Source of the DNA: Coriobacteriales bacterium OH1046
GTDB taxonomy: Bacteria; Actinomycetota; Coriobacteriia; Coriobacteriales; Atopobiaceae
Length of the DNA: 64,000 bases
Direction of reading: 5' to 3'
NCBI GenBank assembly: GCA_004010535.1
Contig: RQYE01000001.1
Location: 434,001-498,000 of the forward strand
Shown here: piece by piece, positions 42,049-50,664 of the stretch
Numbering within the stretch: position 1 is the first letter of the stretch
Layout of the letters: each line of letters opens with the position of its first letter
Program-made: the position numbers and the translations under genes
Notes under the pieces: model-generated
Database searches by the model: none
What the model saw: the letters and a program-made list of their open reading frames with translations, nothing else
Told to the model about the DNA's origin: nothing

Positions 42049-43068
42049 ATGCTCAGGAACCGGAGCCTCCTCATCCAACTCCTCGCAAGCCTCGCGGCCG
42101 TTGCCATCGCCAGCTCGATAGCGCTTCCCGCCGGAGGCGTCGAAGCCGCATGCATCGTGGCCGCACTCGGCCTCGCCCTCGCGGCGCTGTTCCTCGCCGT
42201 GACCGCCATGCGCATCTATGCCCTCGCGCGCCTATCCCGCCGCGTCGAAGAAGCGTTGGAGGGCAAACGCACCGTTTCCTTCGCCGATATGAGCGAGGGC
42301 GAGCTCGCCATCCTCGCAAACGTCGTCGGCAAGACCATCGCCCAGCTCGCCATCGCCAATGAGGACCTCGCACGCGAGAAGGACGCGCTCGCCGATGCGC
42401 TCGCCGACATATCCCATCAGATCCGCACCCCTCTCACCTCGCTCGTGCTCGAACTCGAGCTCGCACGCACGCGCGCCTCGACGCCCGAGCTGCGCGAACG
42501 CCTGCGCAAAAGCGAATCGTCGCTCGAGCAGATCCAGTGGCTCGTCTCATCGCTTCTGAAGCTCGCGCGCCTCGACTCGGGAAACGTCGGGCTCACACGC
42601 CAGAGCGTGGGCGTCGCCTCCCTCGTCGATGCCGCGTTCGCCCCGCTCGCGGTTCCGTTCGACCTCAAGGGAGTCGCATTCGAAAGCAGCGTGGCATCCG
42701 GCATCGCATTCGAAGGCGACCCGTCATGGACGCGCGAGGCCCTCACGAACATCCTCAAGAACTGCCTCGAGCACACGCCCGAGGGCGGTTGCGTCGGGGT
42801 GACGGCAAGCGAGGATGCCCTCGCCTGCCGCATCCGCGTCGAGGACACCGGCCCCGGCTTTTCCGATAAGGACCTGCCCCATATCTTCGAGCGCTTCTAT
42901 CGCGGTTGCACCGATCAAGATCCCCAGGGCTTCGGCATCGGGCTCTCGCTCGCCCGCGCCCTCATCAGGGGCCAGGGCGGGCAGGTCCGCGCCTCCAATG
43001 CCCGCTCTCCCCAGGGAATCGTCACCGGCGCCCGCTTCGACATCGCCTTCTTCAAGGTGCTTGTATGA
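42049..43068 (+). CDS. Sensor histidine kinase with minimal sensor loop
   Basis: This 339-residue kinase has two membrane helices (about 7-26 and 32-55) joined by only a few residues. This resembles intramembrane-sensing kinases such as BceS/VraS types. A short HAMP-like linker leads to the H box ADISHQIRTPLTSLVLELEL (His123). The ATP domain has TNILKNCLEHTPEGG, VEDTGPGFSDKDLP, IFERFYRG and GFGIGLSLARALI. With almost no outer loop it may sense through the adjacent ABC transporter, as known for BceAB. That link is inferred from gene order. Confidence 0.9.
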   Translation: MLRNRSLLIQLLASLAAVAIASSIALPAGGVEAACIVAALGLALAALFLAVTAMRIYALARLSRRVEEALEGKRTVSFADMSEGELAILANVVGKTIAQLAIANEDLAREKDALADALADISHQIRTPLTSLVLELELARTRASTPELRERLRKSESSLEQIQWLVSSLLKLARLDSGNVGLTRQSVGVASLVDAAFAPLAVPFDLKGVAFESSVASGIAFEGDPSWTREALTNILKNCLEHTPEGGCVGVTASEDALACRIRVEDTGPGFSDKDLPHIFERFYRGCTDQDPQGFGIGLSLARALIRGQGGQVRASNARSPQGIVTGARFDIAFFKVLV

Positions 43069-43119
43069 CAGAAGCGTCACCCGCGCGTCACGCCCGCGCA
43101 AGCCGGGCCGTCCATCATG

Positions 43120-43150
43120 GCTTGCAGGATGCGGAGAACCGCAGGCAAGC
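43120..43150 (+). other. Hairpin between kinase and ABC genes
   Basis: GCTTGC (43120-43125) with GCAAGC (43145-43150), and inside it GCGG-AGAA-CCGC (43131-43142), form a two-part hairpin. It lies directly before the AAAAGGAG ribosome site of the ABC gene. It may set the relative expression of the kinase and the transporter by partial termination or RNA processing. Confidence 0.4.
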
Positions 43151-43168
43151 TTAAAAGGAGACGCAACT

Positions 43169-43849
43169 ATGGACATCCTATCAATCGAGCACCTGACGAA
43201 GATCTACGGAGCGGGCGAGGCGGCCACGCATGCGCTCGACGATGTGAGCTTCACCGTCCAAGCGGGCGATTTCATCGCCATCGTGGGCGCATCGGGCTCG
43301 GGAAAATCCACGCTCATGCACCTTATCGGCGGCGTCGACCGCCCCACGTCGGGGACCGTCCGCATGAACGGCGAGGACATCTTCAAACGCACCGACGAGC
43401 AGCTCGCCATATTCAGGCGCCGCGAGGTGGGTTTGGTCTACCAGTTCTACAATCTCATCCCCGTGCTCGATGTCGTGGAGAACATGACGCTTCCCGTGCG
43501 CCTCGATGGCCGCACGGTGGGCGAGGAGCGTCTCGGGTCGCTGCTCCACGCGCTCGACCTCGAAGGGCGCGAGCACCACCTCCCCAACCAACTCTCAGGC
43601 GGACAGCAGCAGCGCGTGGCCATAGGGCGGGCGCTCATGAACGCGCCCTCCATCGTGCTCGCCGACGAGCCCACCGGCAACCTCGACTCCAAGAACTCCG
43701 CCGAGATCATGGGGCTGCTCTGCGCCTCCAACCGCGACCTGCGCCAGACCCTCATCGTCATCACCCATGACGAGGACATCGCCCTCATGGCGCATCGCGT
43801 CATCGCCCTCGAAGACGGCCGCATCGTCGCCGATGAGCGGAGGGGGTGA
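43169..43849 (+). CDS. ABC transporter ATP-binding protein (MacB/BceA type)
   Basis: This 226-residue ATPase has Walker A GASGSGKST (40-48), the Q loop YQFYNLIPVL, signature LSGGQQQRVAIGRAL, Walker B IVLADEPTGNLD and the switch ITHDED. It is typical of the MacB/LolD/BceA group that drives FtsX-type permeases by mechanotransmission. AAAAGGAG precedes the ATG. The stop overlaps the permease gene region, so the two are co-translated. Confidence 0.94.
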   Translation: MDILSIEHLTKIYGAGEAATHALDDVSFTVQAGDFIAIVGASGSGKSTLMHLIGGVDRPTSGTVRMNGEDIFKRTDEQLAIFRRREVGLVYQFYNLIPVLDVVENMTLPVRLDGRTVGEERLGSLLHALDLEGREHHLPNQLSGGQQQRVAIGRALMNAPSIVLADEPTGNLDSKNSAEIMGLLCASNRDLRQTLIVITHDEDIALMAHRVIALEDGRIVADERRG

Positions 43850-43854
43850 GCGCC

Positions 43855-46752
43855 ATGGGCATACTCAGCAGCTTCACGCAGCGCTCGCTCACGCGCAATC
43901 GCGCGCGCACCATCGTCTCCGTCATCGGCGTCGTGCTCTCGACGGCACTCATGATGGCGGTGTTCACCACGGTCACGAGCCTCGAGAGCGCCCTCGTCGG
44001 GTGCGTCGAGGCGATCGAGGGATCCTGGCAGATCTTCGATCCTGCCGCCGAGGAGGGCGCGGAGGGTCTCCTCGCCTCCGATGCCCACGTGAGGAGCGCC
44101 ATCGCCTCATCCGAGCTCGGCAGCTCCCGCTACGGGCTCGCCGAGGATACGGACCCCACCTATCCCCTCATCACCGTGCGCACGATGCCGCGCGTGCTCG
44201 CAGGGGAGGAGGAGGCGCTCGGCCTCGCCATCATGCCCGAGATCCTCGAAGGTAGCGCGCCTGCAACCGAGGACGAGATCATGCTCCCGATCTCGCTCGA
44301 AGGCGTTGTGCTCGCCGCACCCGAGGGCGCGGAGGGCTACGCATCCTGCGATGGAGCGCTCGCCGTGGGCTCCACGATCGAGCTGTTCCTCGGCGCCCGC
44401 ATAGGGGAAGATGGCGAGCACCTCACCTTCATGCATGGATACCAGGACGCGGACTGGGGCCCCTACGACCGGACCGAGACGCTCCAGGACGTCCGCATGC
44501 GGAGCTACCGCATCACAGGCTTCTATCGCGATCAGAGCTTCGCCCAGAACGATTATTCCGGCGCCGAAAGCACCCTCGTCGCATTGACCTCCGCCGATGC
44601 GCCAGGTGCCCTCCACACGGCGGTCTGGATCGACACGCAGGGCCTGCCGTCCAAAGACGCCCTCGAGGAGTGGATCGATCCCCTCCTCGGCGAGGAGGAC
44701 TACTACCTGCATACCGAGCTCCTCACCTACCAGGGCATAGACACCAGCTCCGCCATCAGCGAGAGCCTCATGATCATGGCGGGGACGCTCGCCGCAGTCG
44801 TGGTTGTCGCAGCTGCGTCGCTCATCTACAATTCGTTCGCCATCTCGGTTGCCGAGCGGACACGCCAGTTCGGCTTGCTCTCCTCCCTCGGGGCATCGCG
44901 TCGCCAGCTGAGGCGCACCGTCTTCATCGAAGCGCTCGTCCTCGGAATCGTCGGCATTCCCCTGGGCGTCCTTCTCGGGATAGCCGGCGTCGCCGCCACG
45001 CTCCACGCCACCGCCGATGCGTTCGAGTACATATTCGGTATCTCCCTCACGGGCGGATCCGTACCCGTCGTGGTCCGTCCGCCCGTGGTCATCCTCATCG
45101 TGGGGCTCTCATGCCTCGTCCTGGTCGTGAGCGCGTGGATCCCCGCGCTGCGTGCCGGACGCGTCTCGGCCATAGACGCCCTGCGGCAGGCGAAAGATGT
45201 CAAGCTCGACCGTCGCACGAGAAAGCGCCTCGAGCATAGGCAGCGCGCGGGCATCGCGGTTGCCGGCCCCTCGGGCATCCGCGAACGGCTCTTCGGCATA
45301 GCAGGCCTGCTCACCACGCGCAACCTCTCGCGTGCAAACTCCAAGGGCCGTATCGTGGTGGCAAGCCTTGCCGTGAGCTTCCTTTTGCTCGTGTTCTCGG
45401 GAAGCATCGGCATCTCGCTCGCTCCAGTTACCGATACCGCAGGCATGACATACGGCCCGGATAGCCCCGCAGACATCTACGCCATCTTCTTCGCCGAAGA
45501 AGATCCGGGTGAGAACAGCAGTATGCGCACCTCGATCGACCGCTTCATGGATGCCGCCCGATCGATCGAAGAGGCGGTATGCTTGGGCTCCTACGGCAGG
45601 GGCTATGCGTATGCGACCTTCCCCTCCGGCATCATCGATCCCGCCTCCCGCGCAAGCATCGACTACGCCGCCCCCGATCCCGATGAGACGGATGAGCACC
45701 TTTGGCGCGGCGTCTACCGCGACGGCTCGGCCGCCCTTACGCCCCTCGTCGTCTTCGTTGATGACGCCACGTGGGCGCAGATGAGCGATGCGGCCCCTCG
45801 CCACGGCAGCGCTCTTCTGATCGATCGGTACGTGGTCTCGGACGAAGGCCGGTACATCACGGCCGCCCCTTATGCGGATACGGGTACCATCACGCTCTAC
45901 TCGACACCTGCCCGTGAAGGCTATCTCTCCGACGGCATCGTGCTCGATGAGGGCGGGACGCCGCTCGCATCGATGGAGAGCTTGGATGAGGATGGCCCTT
46001 CCGGCACGGGGAAGGAGCTTTTCTCCCTCGCGGAGACGGGCGTCGTCGCGGAGGAGTACCAGGTGGTCGATCTGGTCGGCGAGACGGCGCCCATCCTTCT
46101 GGATGTCTCCCCGTACCTGACCTTTCCCACCATCGTCCTGCCTGCGGAGAGCCTCGATGCGAGCCCCGTCTTCGCGAAGATGCGCGGCGAGATCCAGACC
46201 GCCGTGGGCTATGCCCTCGCCTCGCCCGATCTCGACCCGCGAGCGGTGGGGGACACGCTGCAGGGCCTTGCCGAGGATCTCGGCATAAGCGTAGCCTTCA
46301 ACAACATCGCCTACAGGGCAGCGGGTATGCGCGCCGTCGTCAGCATGATCGATACCTTCGTCTTCCTGTTCGCGTTCATCACCATGCTCATCGCCATCGC
46401 GAATGTCTTCAACACGCTCTCGAACAGCATCATCCTGCGCACCCGGGAGTTCGCGGTGCTGCAGTCATGCGGCATGGATGCCGGTGATTTTGCCCGGATG
46501 CTCCTGCTCGAATGCGCCCATTATGCACTGCGCGGGCTTGTTTGGGGCCTTGTGCTCTCCTTCTTCCCGGCGTGGCTCCTCTACCTGGGTTCAGGGGTGG
46601 CTTTCGGCGGTATCGCCTTCAGCTATCCATGGGCGCATGCGCTCGGGGCGACGCTCGGCGTGGCCGCCGTGCTCGGCATCTCGGTCATCTACGCGCTGCG
46701 GAGGAGCCGTGCCCTGAATGTGGTCGAGGCCCTGCGTGCCGATGCGATCTGA
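43855..46752 (+). CDS. ABC permease with two FtsX domains
   Basis: This 965-residue membrane protein has two repeats of the FtsX/MacB plan. Helix 1 (TIVSVIGVVLSTALMMAVFT) is followed by an outer domain of about 230 residues, then three helices near 300-460. A second set begins at IVVASLAVSFLLLVFSGSIG, with an outer domain of about 300 residues. Three C-terminal helices follow, including NVFNTLSNSIILRTREFAVL and the end RSRALNVVEALRADAI. ATG 43855 was chosen (GGAGGGGG upstream). GTG 43846 overlapping the ATPase stop is possible. Export or sensing of envelope-active peptides is suggested by the two-component genes. The substrate is unknown. Confidence 0.9.
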   Translation: MGILSSFTQRSLTRNRARTIVSVIGVVLSTALMMAVFTTVTSLESALVGCVEAIEGSWQIFDPAAEEGAEGLLASDAHVRSAIASSELGSSRYGLAEDTDPTYPLITVRTMPRVLAGEEEALGLAIMPEILEGSAPATEDEIMLPISLEGVVLAAPEGAEGYASCDGALAVGSTIELFLGARIGEDGEHLTFMHGYQDADWGPYDRTETLQDVRMRSYRITGFYRDQSFAQNDYSGAESTLVALTSADAPGALHTAVWIDTQGLPSKDALEEWIDPLLGEEDYYLHTELLTYQGIDTSSAISESLMIMAGTLAAVVVVAAASLIYNSFAISVAERTRQFGLLSSLGASRRQLRRTVFIEALVLGIVGIPLGVLLGIAGVAATLHATADAFEYIFGISLTGGSVPVVVRPPVVILIVGLSCLVLVVSAWIPALRAGRVSAIDALRQAKDVKLDRRTRKRLEHRQRAGIAVAGPSGIRERLFGIAGLLTTRNLSRANSKGRIVVASLAVSFLLLVFSGSIGISLAPVTDTAGMTYGPDSPADIYAIFFAEEDPGENSSMRTSIDRFMDAARSIEEAVCLGSYGRGYAYATFPSGIIDPASRASIDYAAPDPDETDEHLWRGVYRDGSAALTPLVVFVDDATWAQMSDAAPRHGSALLIDRYVVSDEGRYITAAPYADTGTITLYSTPAREGYLSDGIVLDEGGTPLASMESLDEDGPSGTGKELFSLAETGVVAEEYQVVDLVGETAPILLDVSPYLTFPTIVLPAESLDASPVFAKMRGEIQTAVGYALASPDLDPRAVGDTLQGLAEDLGISVAFNNIAYRAAGMRAVVSMIDTFVFLFAFITMLIAIANVFNTLSNSIILRTREFAVLQSCGMDAGDFARMLLLECAHYALRGLVWGLVLSFFPAWLLYLGSGVAFGGIAFSYPWAHALGATLGVAAVLGISVIYALRRSRALNVVEALRADAI

Positions 46753-47138
46753 GCAAACCCCTCCGCCGCACCTTTTAAGGCGGGGCGGAGGGAGGTATTG
46801 TCAAGCAGTATGGTACCTCGGCTTCAAATCGGAACGCAGTCTGGATCCGAGCTATCGTATGTCCAACAAGCTTCTCGCCATCAAAAATAGTGGCCGAGCC
46901 CCTACCGATCCGACATCATGCACGGCTCGCAGGCAAACCCGTGCGGGGTTGCGCGCCGCAACACAGCTCATAAGGTTCCCTCGCATCATAGCGGGACAGG
47001 GGATTTGGGGATAAACCGGTCAACATGCACTTTATCTAACGCGGTTGCAATTTCCCTGGCAATCAACCAAAATCCATCCATCGGCCTGTTTTCTAAGCAT
47101 TAAACACTCCAGGCAGACATGAAGGGAAATTCGCAATT
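46753..47138. other. Intergenic region with terminator-like hairpin and low G+C
   Basis: No gene is supported in these 386 bases. Right after the permease stop, CCTCCGCC and GGCGGAGG (about 46766-46795) can pair as the stem of a probable terminator for the exporter operon. No T run follows. From about 46850 the base composition drops and stop codons are frequent. Short open stretches here have no recognisable protein features and could be remnants. Confidence 0.5.
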
Positions 47139-47492
47139 ATGAAAATAACCATGAGTGATGGCTGGATCGGTGACCTGAGCTGGGAACTAGTTGGAAGAGA
47201 TACGCATGGCGAGGCAATATCCTTTCTTGTTTGTCCAAAAAGCGCAAATCTTCTTGTGAAGACTGTGATCGAGGAAAATGCATGTAGTGGTAAGACGAGA
47301 TTATTCGGAAGTTTTTCCAATAGAATTCTAAAAGTGATCAAGAGTGAGTTAATCGAAAGGGGCGCTTTTCTAAGGTTGACGGGTCTAAGTGATGATGGTC
47401 TGAGCGCCTTAGAAGACGGCAAGCCCATAGAGGTCGATTCTCTTGTTGCCGCTAATTGTGCCGTTGTTATAGATAGAATACAGGGGGCATGA
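47139..47492 (+). CDS. Unrecognised small protein in low-G+C region
   Basis: This 117-residue open frame is not a family I recognise. It starts MKITMSDGWIGDLSWELVGR and has no signal peptide, membrane segment or cysteine motif. Composition suggests a soluble alpha/beta protein (FGSFSNRILKVIKSELIERG). AAGGGAA lies about 11 bases upstream of the ATG, slightly far. Codons use A and T at third positions far more than any neighbour, which points to acquisition from a lower-G+C source. The antisense frame of similar length is a less likely gene because it lacks a ribosome site. Confidence 0.45.
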   Translation: MKITMSDGWIGDLSWELVGRDTHGEAISFLVCPKSANLLVKTVIEENACSGKTRLFGSFSNRILKVIKSELIERGAFLRLTGLSDDGLSALEDGKPIEVDSLVAANCAVVIDRIQGA

Positions 47493-47854
47493 ACCGCTGA
47501 TGGCCACACCCCTTGGTCGGAAACTGCGGATCTCGCTCTCATCCGCCCATGTACATCCTATATATTCTCGCCCATGGAACCACTTCAGCAACAGCACATG
47601 TCCCAGTCACGGTTCCCTCTATCTCTATCCAATAGGAGACGCCATAATGTAGGGGGAGCTCTCCAATTCCCGAGCACGGAACACCAGCCGCACCCGATCC
47701 ATTAATGTACCGCCGACCAACAACCTAAACGTGGTTTCCCTCCCGTGCTAGTTTTCTGACAACTCGCAAGCAACCTTGATTCTTCGGCAAAAGGTTCTAT
47801 CTGTAGCGAGCCCTCGTAACTATTGAGAACACGCTGTTATGCGAAGATGGTCCC
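47493..47854. other. Low-G+C intergenic region
   Basis: This 362-base stretch carries no supported gene. It is AT-richer than the chromosome around it and dotted with stops in all frames. TTGAGA at about 47824 may be part of a promoter for the next gene, but no good -10 is seen. No inverted repeats or transposase remnants were recognised. Confidence 0.5.
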
Positions 47855-48691
47855 ATGGACGAGAAGCCGCACACCATCATCTCGACCGAGCGCGCCTGGG
47901 CCAAGCGGGTCCTCGCGCTGCTCGGCGCCTGCGGGCTTGTCGTCGCGTTCTGCGCACATGCGGCATGGCCCCTCGCGCCGATCGGCATCCTGCTGATCGC
48001 CTTATCGCTCGCACTGTACGCCCTCGGTCTCCGGCCCATCTTGCGCGGCGAGATCAGCGTGGGCATCGTGCCGATAGCCCTTGCAGCCGTAGGTCCCGCT
48101 GCGCTTGCCGCCTACCTCGCGAGCGGCAGTCCCCTCGCCCTCGCAGGCGCGCTGCTCGGCACAGGCACCATGCTTCTTATGTGCGTCTGGTTCGCACGGA
48201 TGATCGCAGCCACGAAGCCCGCACGGGAACCCTCGGACGCCGACGTGGCCATCGTGCTCGGCTGCGCCGTGAAGGACGGTCACCCCTCGGCCACTTTGGC
48301 ATGCCGCCTCGACAAGGCATACGGGCTCTGGGCACGCCACCCTGGCATGCGCCTCGTCGTGAGCGGCGGTATCTCCGATCCGAGCGAGCGGAGCGAGGCC
48401 GCCGTCATGGCAGCCTACCTTGCGGATGCGGGCATTCCGGCCGAACAGATCATCCCCGAGGACCGCGCCCTGAACACCGAGGAGAACCTCGCGTACTCGC
48501 TCGCGCTCATCGAGCGCATGGATGCCGTGGGCGGGATCGTCCTCATCACGAGCGACTACCATCTGTGGCGGGCCACCACAATCGCACGCGATCTCGGCAT
48601 CGAGGCGATTCCCTGCGCGGCGGCAACGCCTCTCCCGTCACGGCTCGTGCAGTGGTGCCGCGAGGTGCTCGTCATCATGTTCGGCAGTTGA
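47855..48691 (+). CDS. YdcF/SanA family membrane protein (DUF218)
   Basis: This 278-residue protein has four hydrophobic N-terminal segments (residues about 15-115). A cytoplasmic or outer DUF218 domain follows, with DADVAIVLGCAVKDGHPSAT, MRLVVSGGISDPSERSEAAV, IPEDRALNTEENLAYSLALI and VLITSDYHLWRATTIARDLG. Family members (YdcF, SanA, ElyC) bind nucleotides or affect envelope polymer synthesis, but the reaction is not settled. The ribosome site is weak (GAAGATGG). It converges on the BASS transporter gene. Confidence 0.85.
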   Translation: MDEKPHTIISTERAWAKRVLALLGACGLVVAFCAHAAWPLAPIGILLIALSLALYALGLRPILRGEISVGIVPIALAAVGPAALAAYLASGSPLALAGALLGTGTMLLMCVWFARMIAATKPAREPSDADVAIVLGCAVKDGHPSATLACRLDKAYGLWARHPGMRLVVSGGISDPSERSEAAVMAAYLADAGIPAEQIIPEDRALNTEENLAYSLALIERMDAVGGIVLITSDYHLWRATTIARDLGIEAIPCAAATPLPSRLVQWCREVLVIMFGS

Positions 48692-48708
48692 GGGATCGCC
48701 CGTCCCGG

Positions 48709-48725
48709 CCATGCCCTCGGCATGG
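48709..48725. terminator. Short hairpin between convergent genes
   Basis: CCATGCC, loop CTC, GGCATGG form a 7-bp perfect stem in the 38-base gap between the converging DUF218 and BASS genes. It may end both transcripts, although neither strand shows a T run. Confidence 0.35.
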
Positions 48726-48729
48726 GAAG

Positions 48730-49701
48730 CTAGGCCGCCGCATCGGAGTGCGTGCCGGCGCCTTCCCATCCCCGCTCGATGAAGTTGCCGAACAGCGCCG
48801 CGATCACCTGCTGGAAGAGCACGCCCGCGATGACCGGGAGCATCGCTTCTCCCGGAAAATACTGCGCTGCGATGACCGCTCCCGCCGAGATGTTGCGCAG
48901 GCCGCTCTGGAAGCCTATCGTCACGGCGCGGTCGCGCGGCTGGCGCAGCGCGCGGGCAGCCGCAAGCCCCAGCGCGAACCCGCCGGAGGTGAACACGCCG
49001 ATGAATGCGATGACGGCCGCGTACTGCGGTGTGAGCGCATGCAGGTAGGGCGCCGCCGCTGTGGAATTGGCGAGGATGACGAGGCAGAACATCATCCTCG
49101 TCGCAGGGGAGATGGCAGGCGACAGCGTCGTTTTGCCCCATCCGCCGCTCACGTGGTTCAGGGCGGTTCCCGCCAGAGCGGGAAGGGCGACCTGTACGAT
49201 CATGGACCATACCATGCCCAACGCATCGACCTCGACGCGCGCACCCAGCAGCACGTGCAACGTGAGGGGGATCGACAGCGGCGAGAGCACCGTCGACACC
49301 AGCAGCGTTGCGAGGCCGAGCGACGAGTCTCCCGCATACATGTCGATCCACATGATCGAGACCACGGCGACGGGGACGCTGTATTCCAAGACGATGCCCG
49401 TGACGAGGTTGGGGTTACCGCCGAACATGAGGATCCCCAGAAGGAACGCGAGCAGCGGCAGCACAAGAGTTGCCAGCGCGAGGGTGATGAGCAACGGCAG
49501 CGGATGGCGGAAGGCCTCGGCCAGATTATGGAAGTCGTTCCCAAGCGATCCCTGGAAGGTGATGATCGCGAACATGAAGGGAACCAAGCGCACGAGGACC
49601 GAGAAGAAGTCGGGGAAAAATACCGCCAGCAGCACGAGCACAGGAGAGATGACCGCTACGTTACGGCCGATGACATCGCCGAGCCGTTTCCATGCCTGCA
49701 T
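48730..49701 (-). CDS. BASS family sodium-dependent transporter
   Basis: This membrane protein of 323 residues resembles the bile acid:sodium symporter superfamily, with about nine hydrophobic segments. Typical features are FMFAIITFQGSLGNDFHNL, EYSVPVAVVSIMWIDMYAGD and the crossing-helix region near GFQSGLRNISAGAVIAAQYF. Start 49701 (MQAWKRLGDVIGRN) was chosen because AGGGGAG lies upstream. The frame opens at 49737. Bile acids are one possible substrate for a gut bacterium, but BASS proteins also carry pantoate, keto acids and others. The substrate is undetermined. Confidence 0.85.
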   Translation of the reverse strand: MQAWKRLGDVIGRNVAVISPVLVLLAVFFPDFFSVLVRLVPFMFAIITFQGSLGNDFHNLAEAFRHPLPLLITLALATLVLPLLAFLLGILMFGGNPNLVTGIVLEYSVPVAVVSIMWIDMYAGDSSLGLATLLVSTVLSPLSIPLTLHVLLGARVEVDALGMVWSMIVQVALPALAGTALNHVSGGWGKTTLSPAISPATRMMFCLVILANSTAAAPYLHALTPQYAAVIAFIGVFTSGGFALGLAAARALRQPRDRAVTIGFQSGLRNISAGAVIAAQYFPGEAMLPVIAGVLFQQVIAALFGNFIERGWEGAGTHSDAAA

Positions 49702-49823
49702 CGCACGCTCCCCTATCCCCATCGGCCCGCGAGACACAATCCCGAGGGCCGCTCCACGCCGAGCACCAGTATCTGTCCCCGCGCAATGGAATCACACGAT
49801 TGTCACAGAGCTGCAATTCTCCC

Positions 49824-49852
49824 TTGCATTTTAAATACCTGAAACTTACTAT
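49824..49852 (+). promoter_or_regulatory. suf operon promoter
   Basis: TTGCAT (49824-49829), 17 bases and TACTAT (49847-49852) form a good promoter about 50 bases ahead of sufC. A loose dyad, CCTGAA...TTAGG (about 49838-49860), overlaps the -10 and could be bound by the Rrf2 regulator encoded at the end of the operon. Confidence 0.65.
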
Positions 49853-49901
49853 GAATTAGGCGAATACGCGGGATCCCCGCTTGAACGATAGGAGAGCATA
49901 T

Positions 49902-50663
49902 ATGGCAGAGACGCTGCTCAGGGTAGCAGGCCTATCCGCAGGCGTGGCCGACAAGACCATCCTGCATAACGTGGATCTCGAGATCGCACGCGGCGAGGCG
50001 CACGTGCTCATGGGCCCCAATGGTGCGGGCAAATCAACGCTCGGACACGTCATCATGGGCGACCCTGCTTTCGAGGTCATGGAAGGCAGCATCCTCTTCG
50101 ATGGCGCCGATATCACCGAGAAGAGCCCGACCGACCGCTCGCTTGCCGGCATGTTCCTCTCGTATCAGGCGCCGGTCGAGGTGCCGGGGCTCCCGCTCTA
50201 CACCTTCCTGCGCACGATCTGCCAGATGCGCCCTGAACTCAAGACCACCGCGCGCAAGTTCCGCGAGGAAGTCGGCGCGCTCGCCGACGAGCTCGACCTC
50301 GATCAGGGGCTCATCATGCGCGAGCTCAACGTGGGCTTCTCCGGCGGAGAGAAGAAGAAGATCGAGATGCTGCAGCTTCTGCTCCTGAAGCCCCAGCTCG
50401 CCATCCTCGATGAGACCGATTCCGGCCTCGACGTCGACGCGCTCTCGATCGTCTCCAAGGGCATCGAGGCCTACCGCCAACGCTGCGACGGGTCGCTGCT
50501 CGTCATCACCCACAACACGCGCATCCTCGAGCGCCTCGAGGTTGACCGCACCCACATCATGGTGAGAGGGCGCCTCGTGGCAGACGGCCCCGCCTCGCTC
50601 ATAGGCGAGATCGATGCCCATGGCTTCGAGCATTACGAATGCGAACTCGGAGATGAGGCTTGA
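49902..50663 (+). CDS. sufC: Fe-S cluster assembly ATPase SufC
   Basis: SufC is the ABC-type ATPase of the SufBCD scaffold, which builds iron-sulfur clusters in the cytoplasm. The ATG at 49902 follows AGGAGA; the frame opens at 49881. The 253 residues show Walker A MGPNGAGKST (38-46), the Q-loop FLSYQAPVEVPG and signature NVGFSGGEKKKIEML. Walker B is AILDETDSGLDVDAL, and the switch His is in VITHNTRIL. It is the first gene of the suf operon. Confidence 0.96.
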   Translation: MAETLLRVAGLSAGVADKTILHNVDLEIARGEAHVLMGPNGAGKSTLGHVIMGDPAFEVMEGSILFDGADITEKSPTDRSLAGMFLSYQAPVEVPGLPLYTFLRTICQMRPELKTTARKFREEVGALADELDLDQGLIMRELNVGFSGGEKKKIEMLQLLLLKPQLAILDETDSGLDVDALSIVSKGIEAYRQRCDGSLLVITHNTRILERLEVDRTHIMVRGRLVADGPASLIGEIDAHGFEHYECELGDEA

Positions 50664-50664
50664 G

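Noticed and set aside
46971-47012. GCGGGACAGGGGA motif resembling part of the palindromic element
   Set aside because: Only about 8 bases match the core and no pairing arm follows, so it is probably chance.
47093-47542. Minus-strand 149-codon frame in the low-G+C island
   Set aside because: It covers the plus-strand frame almost exactly, lacks a ribosome site, and has a serine/leucine-rich composition with no pattern. The plus frame is somewhat better supported.
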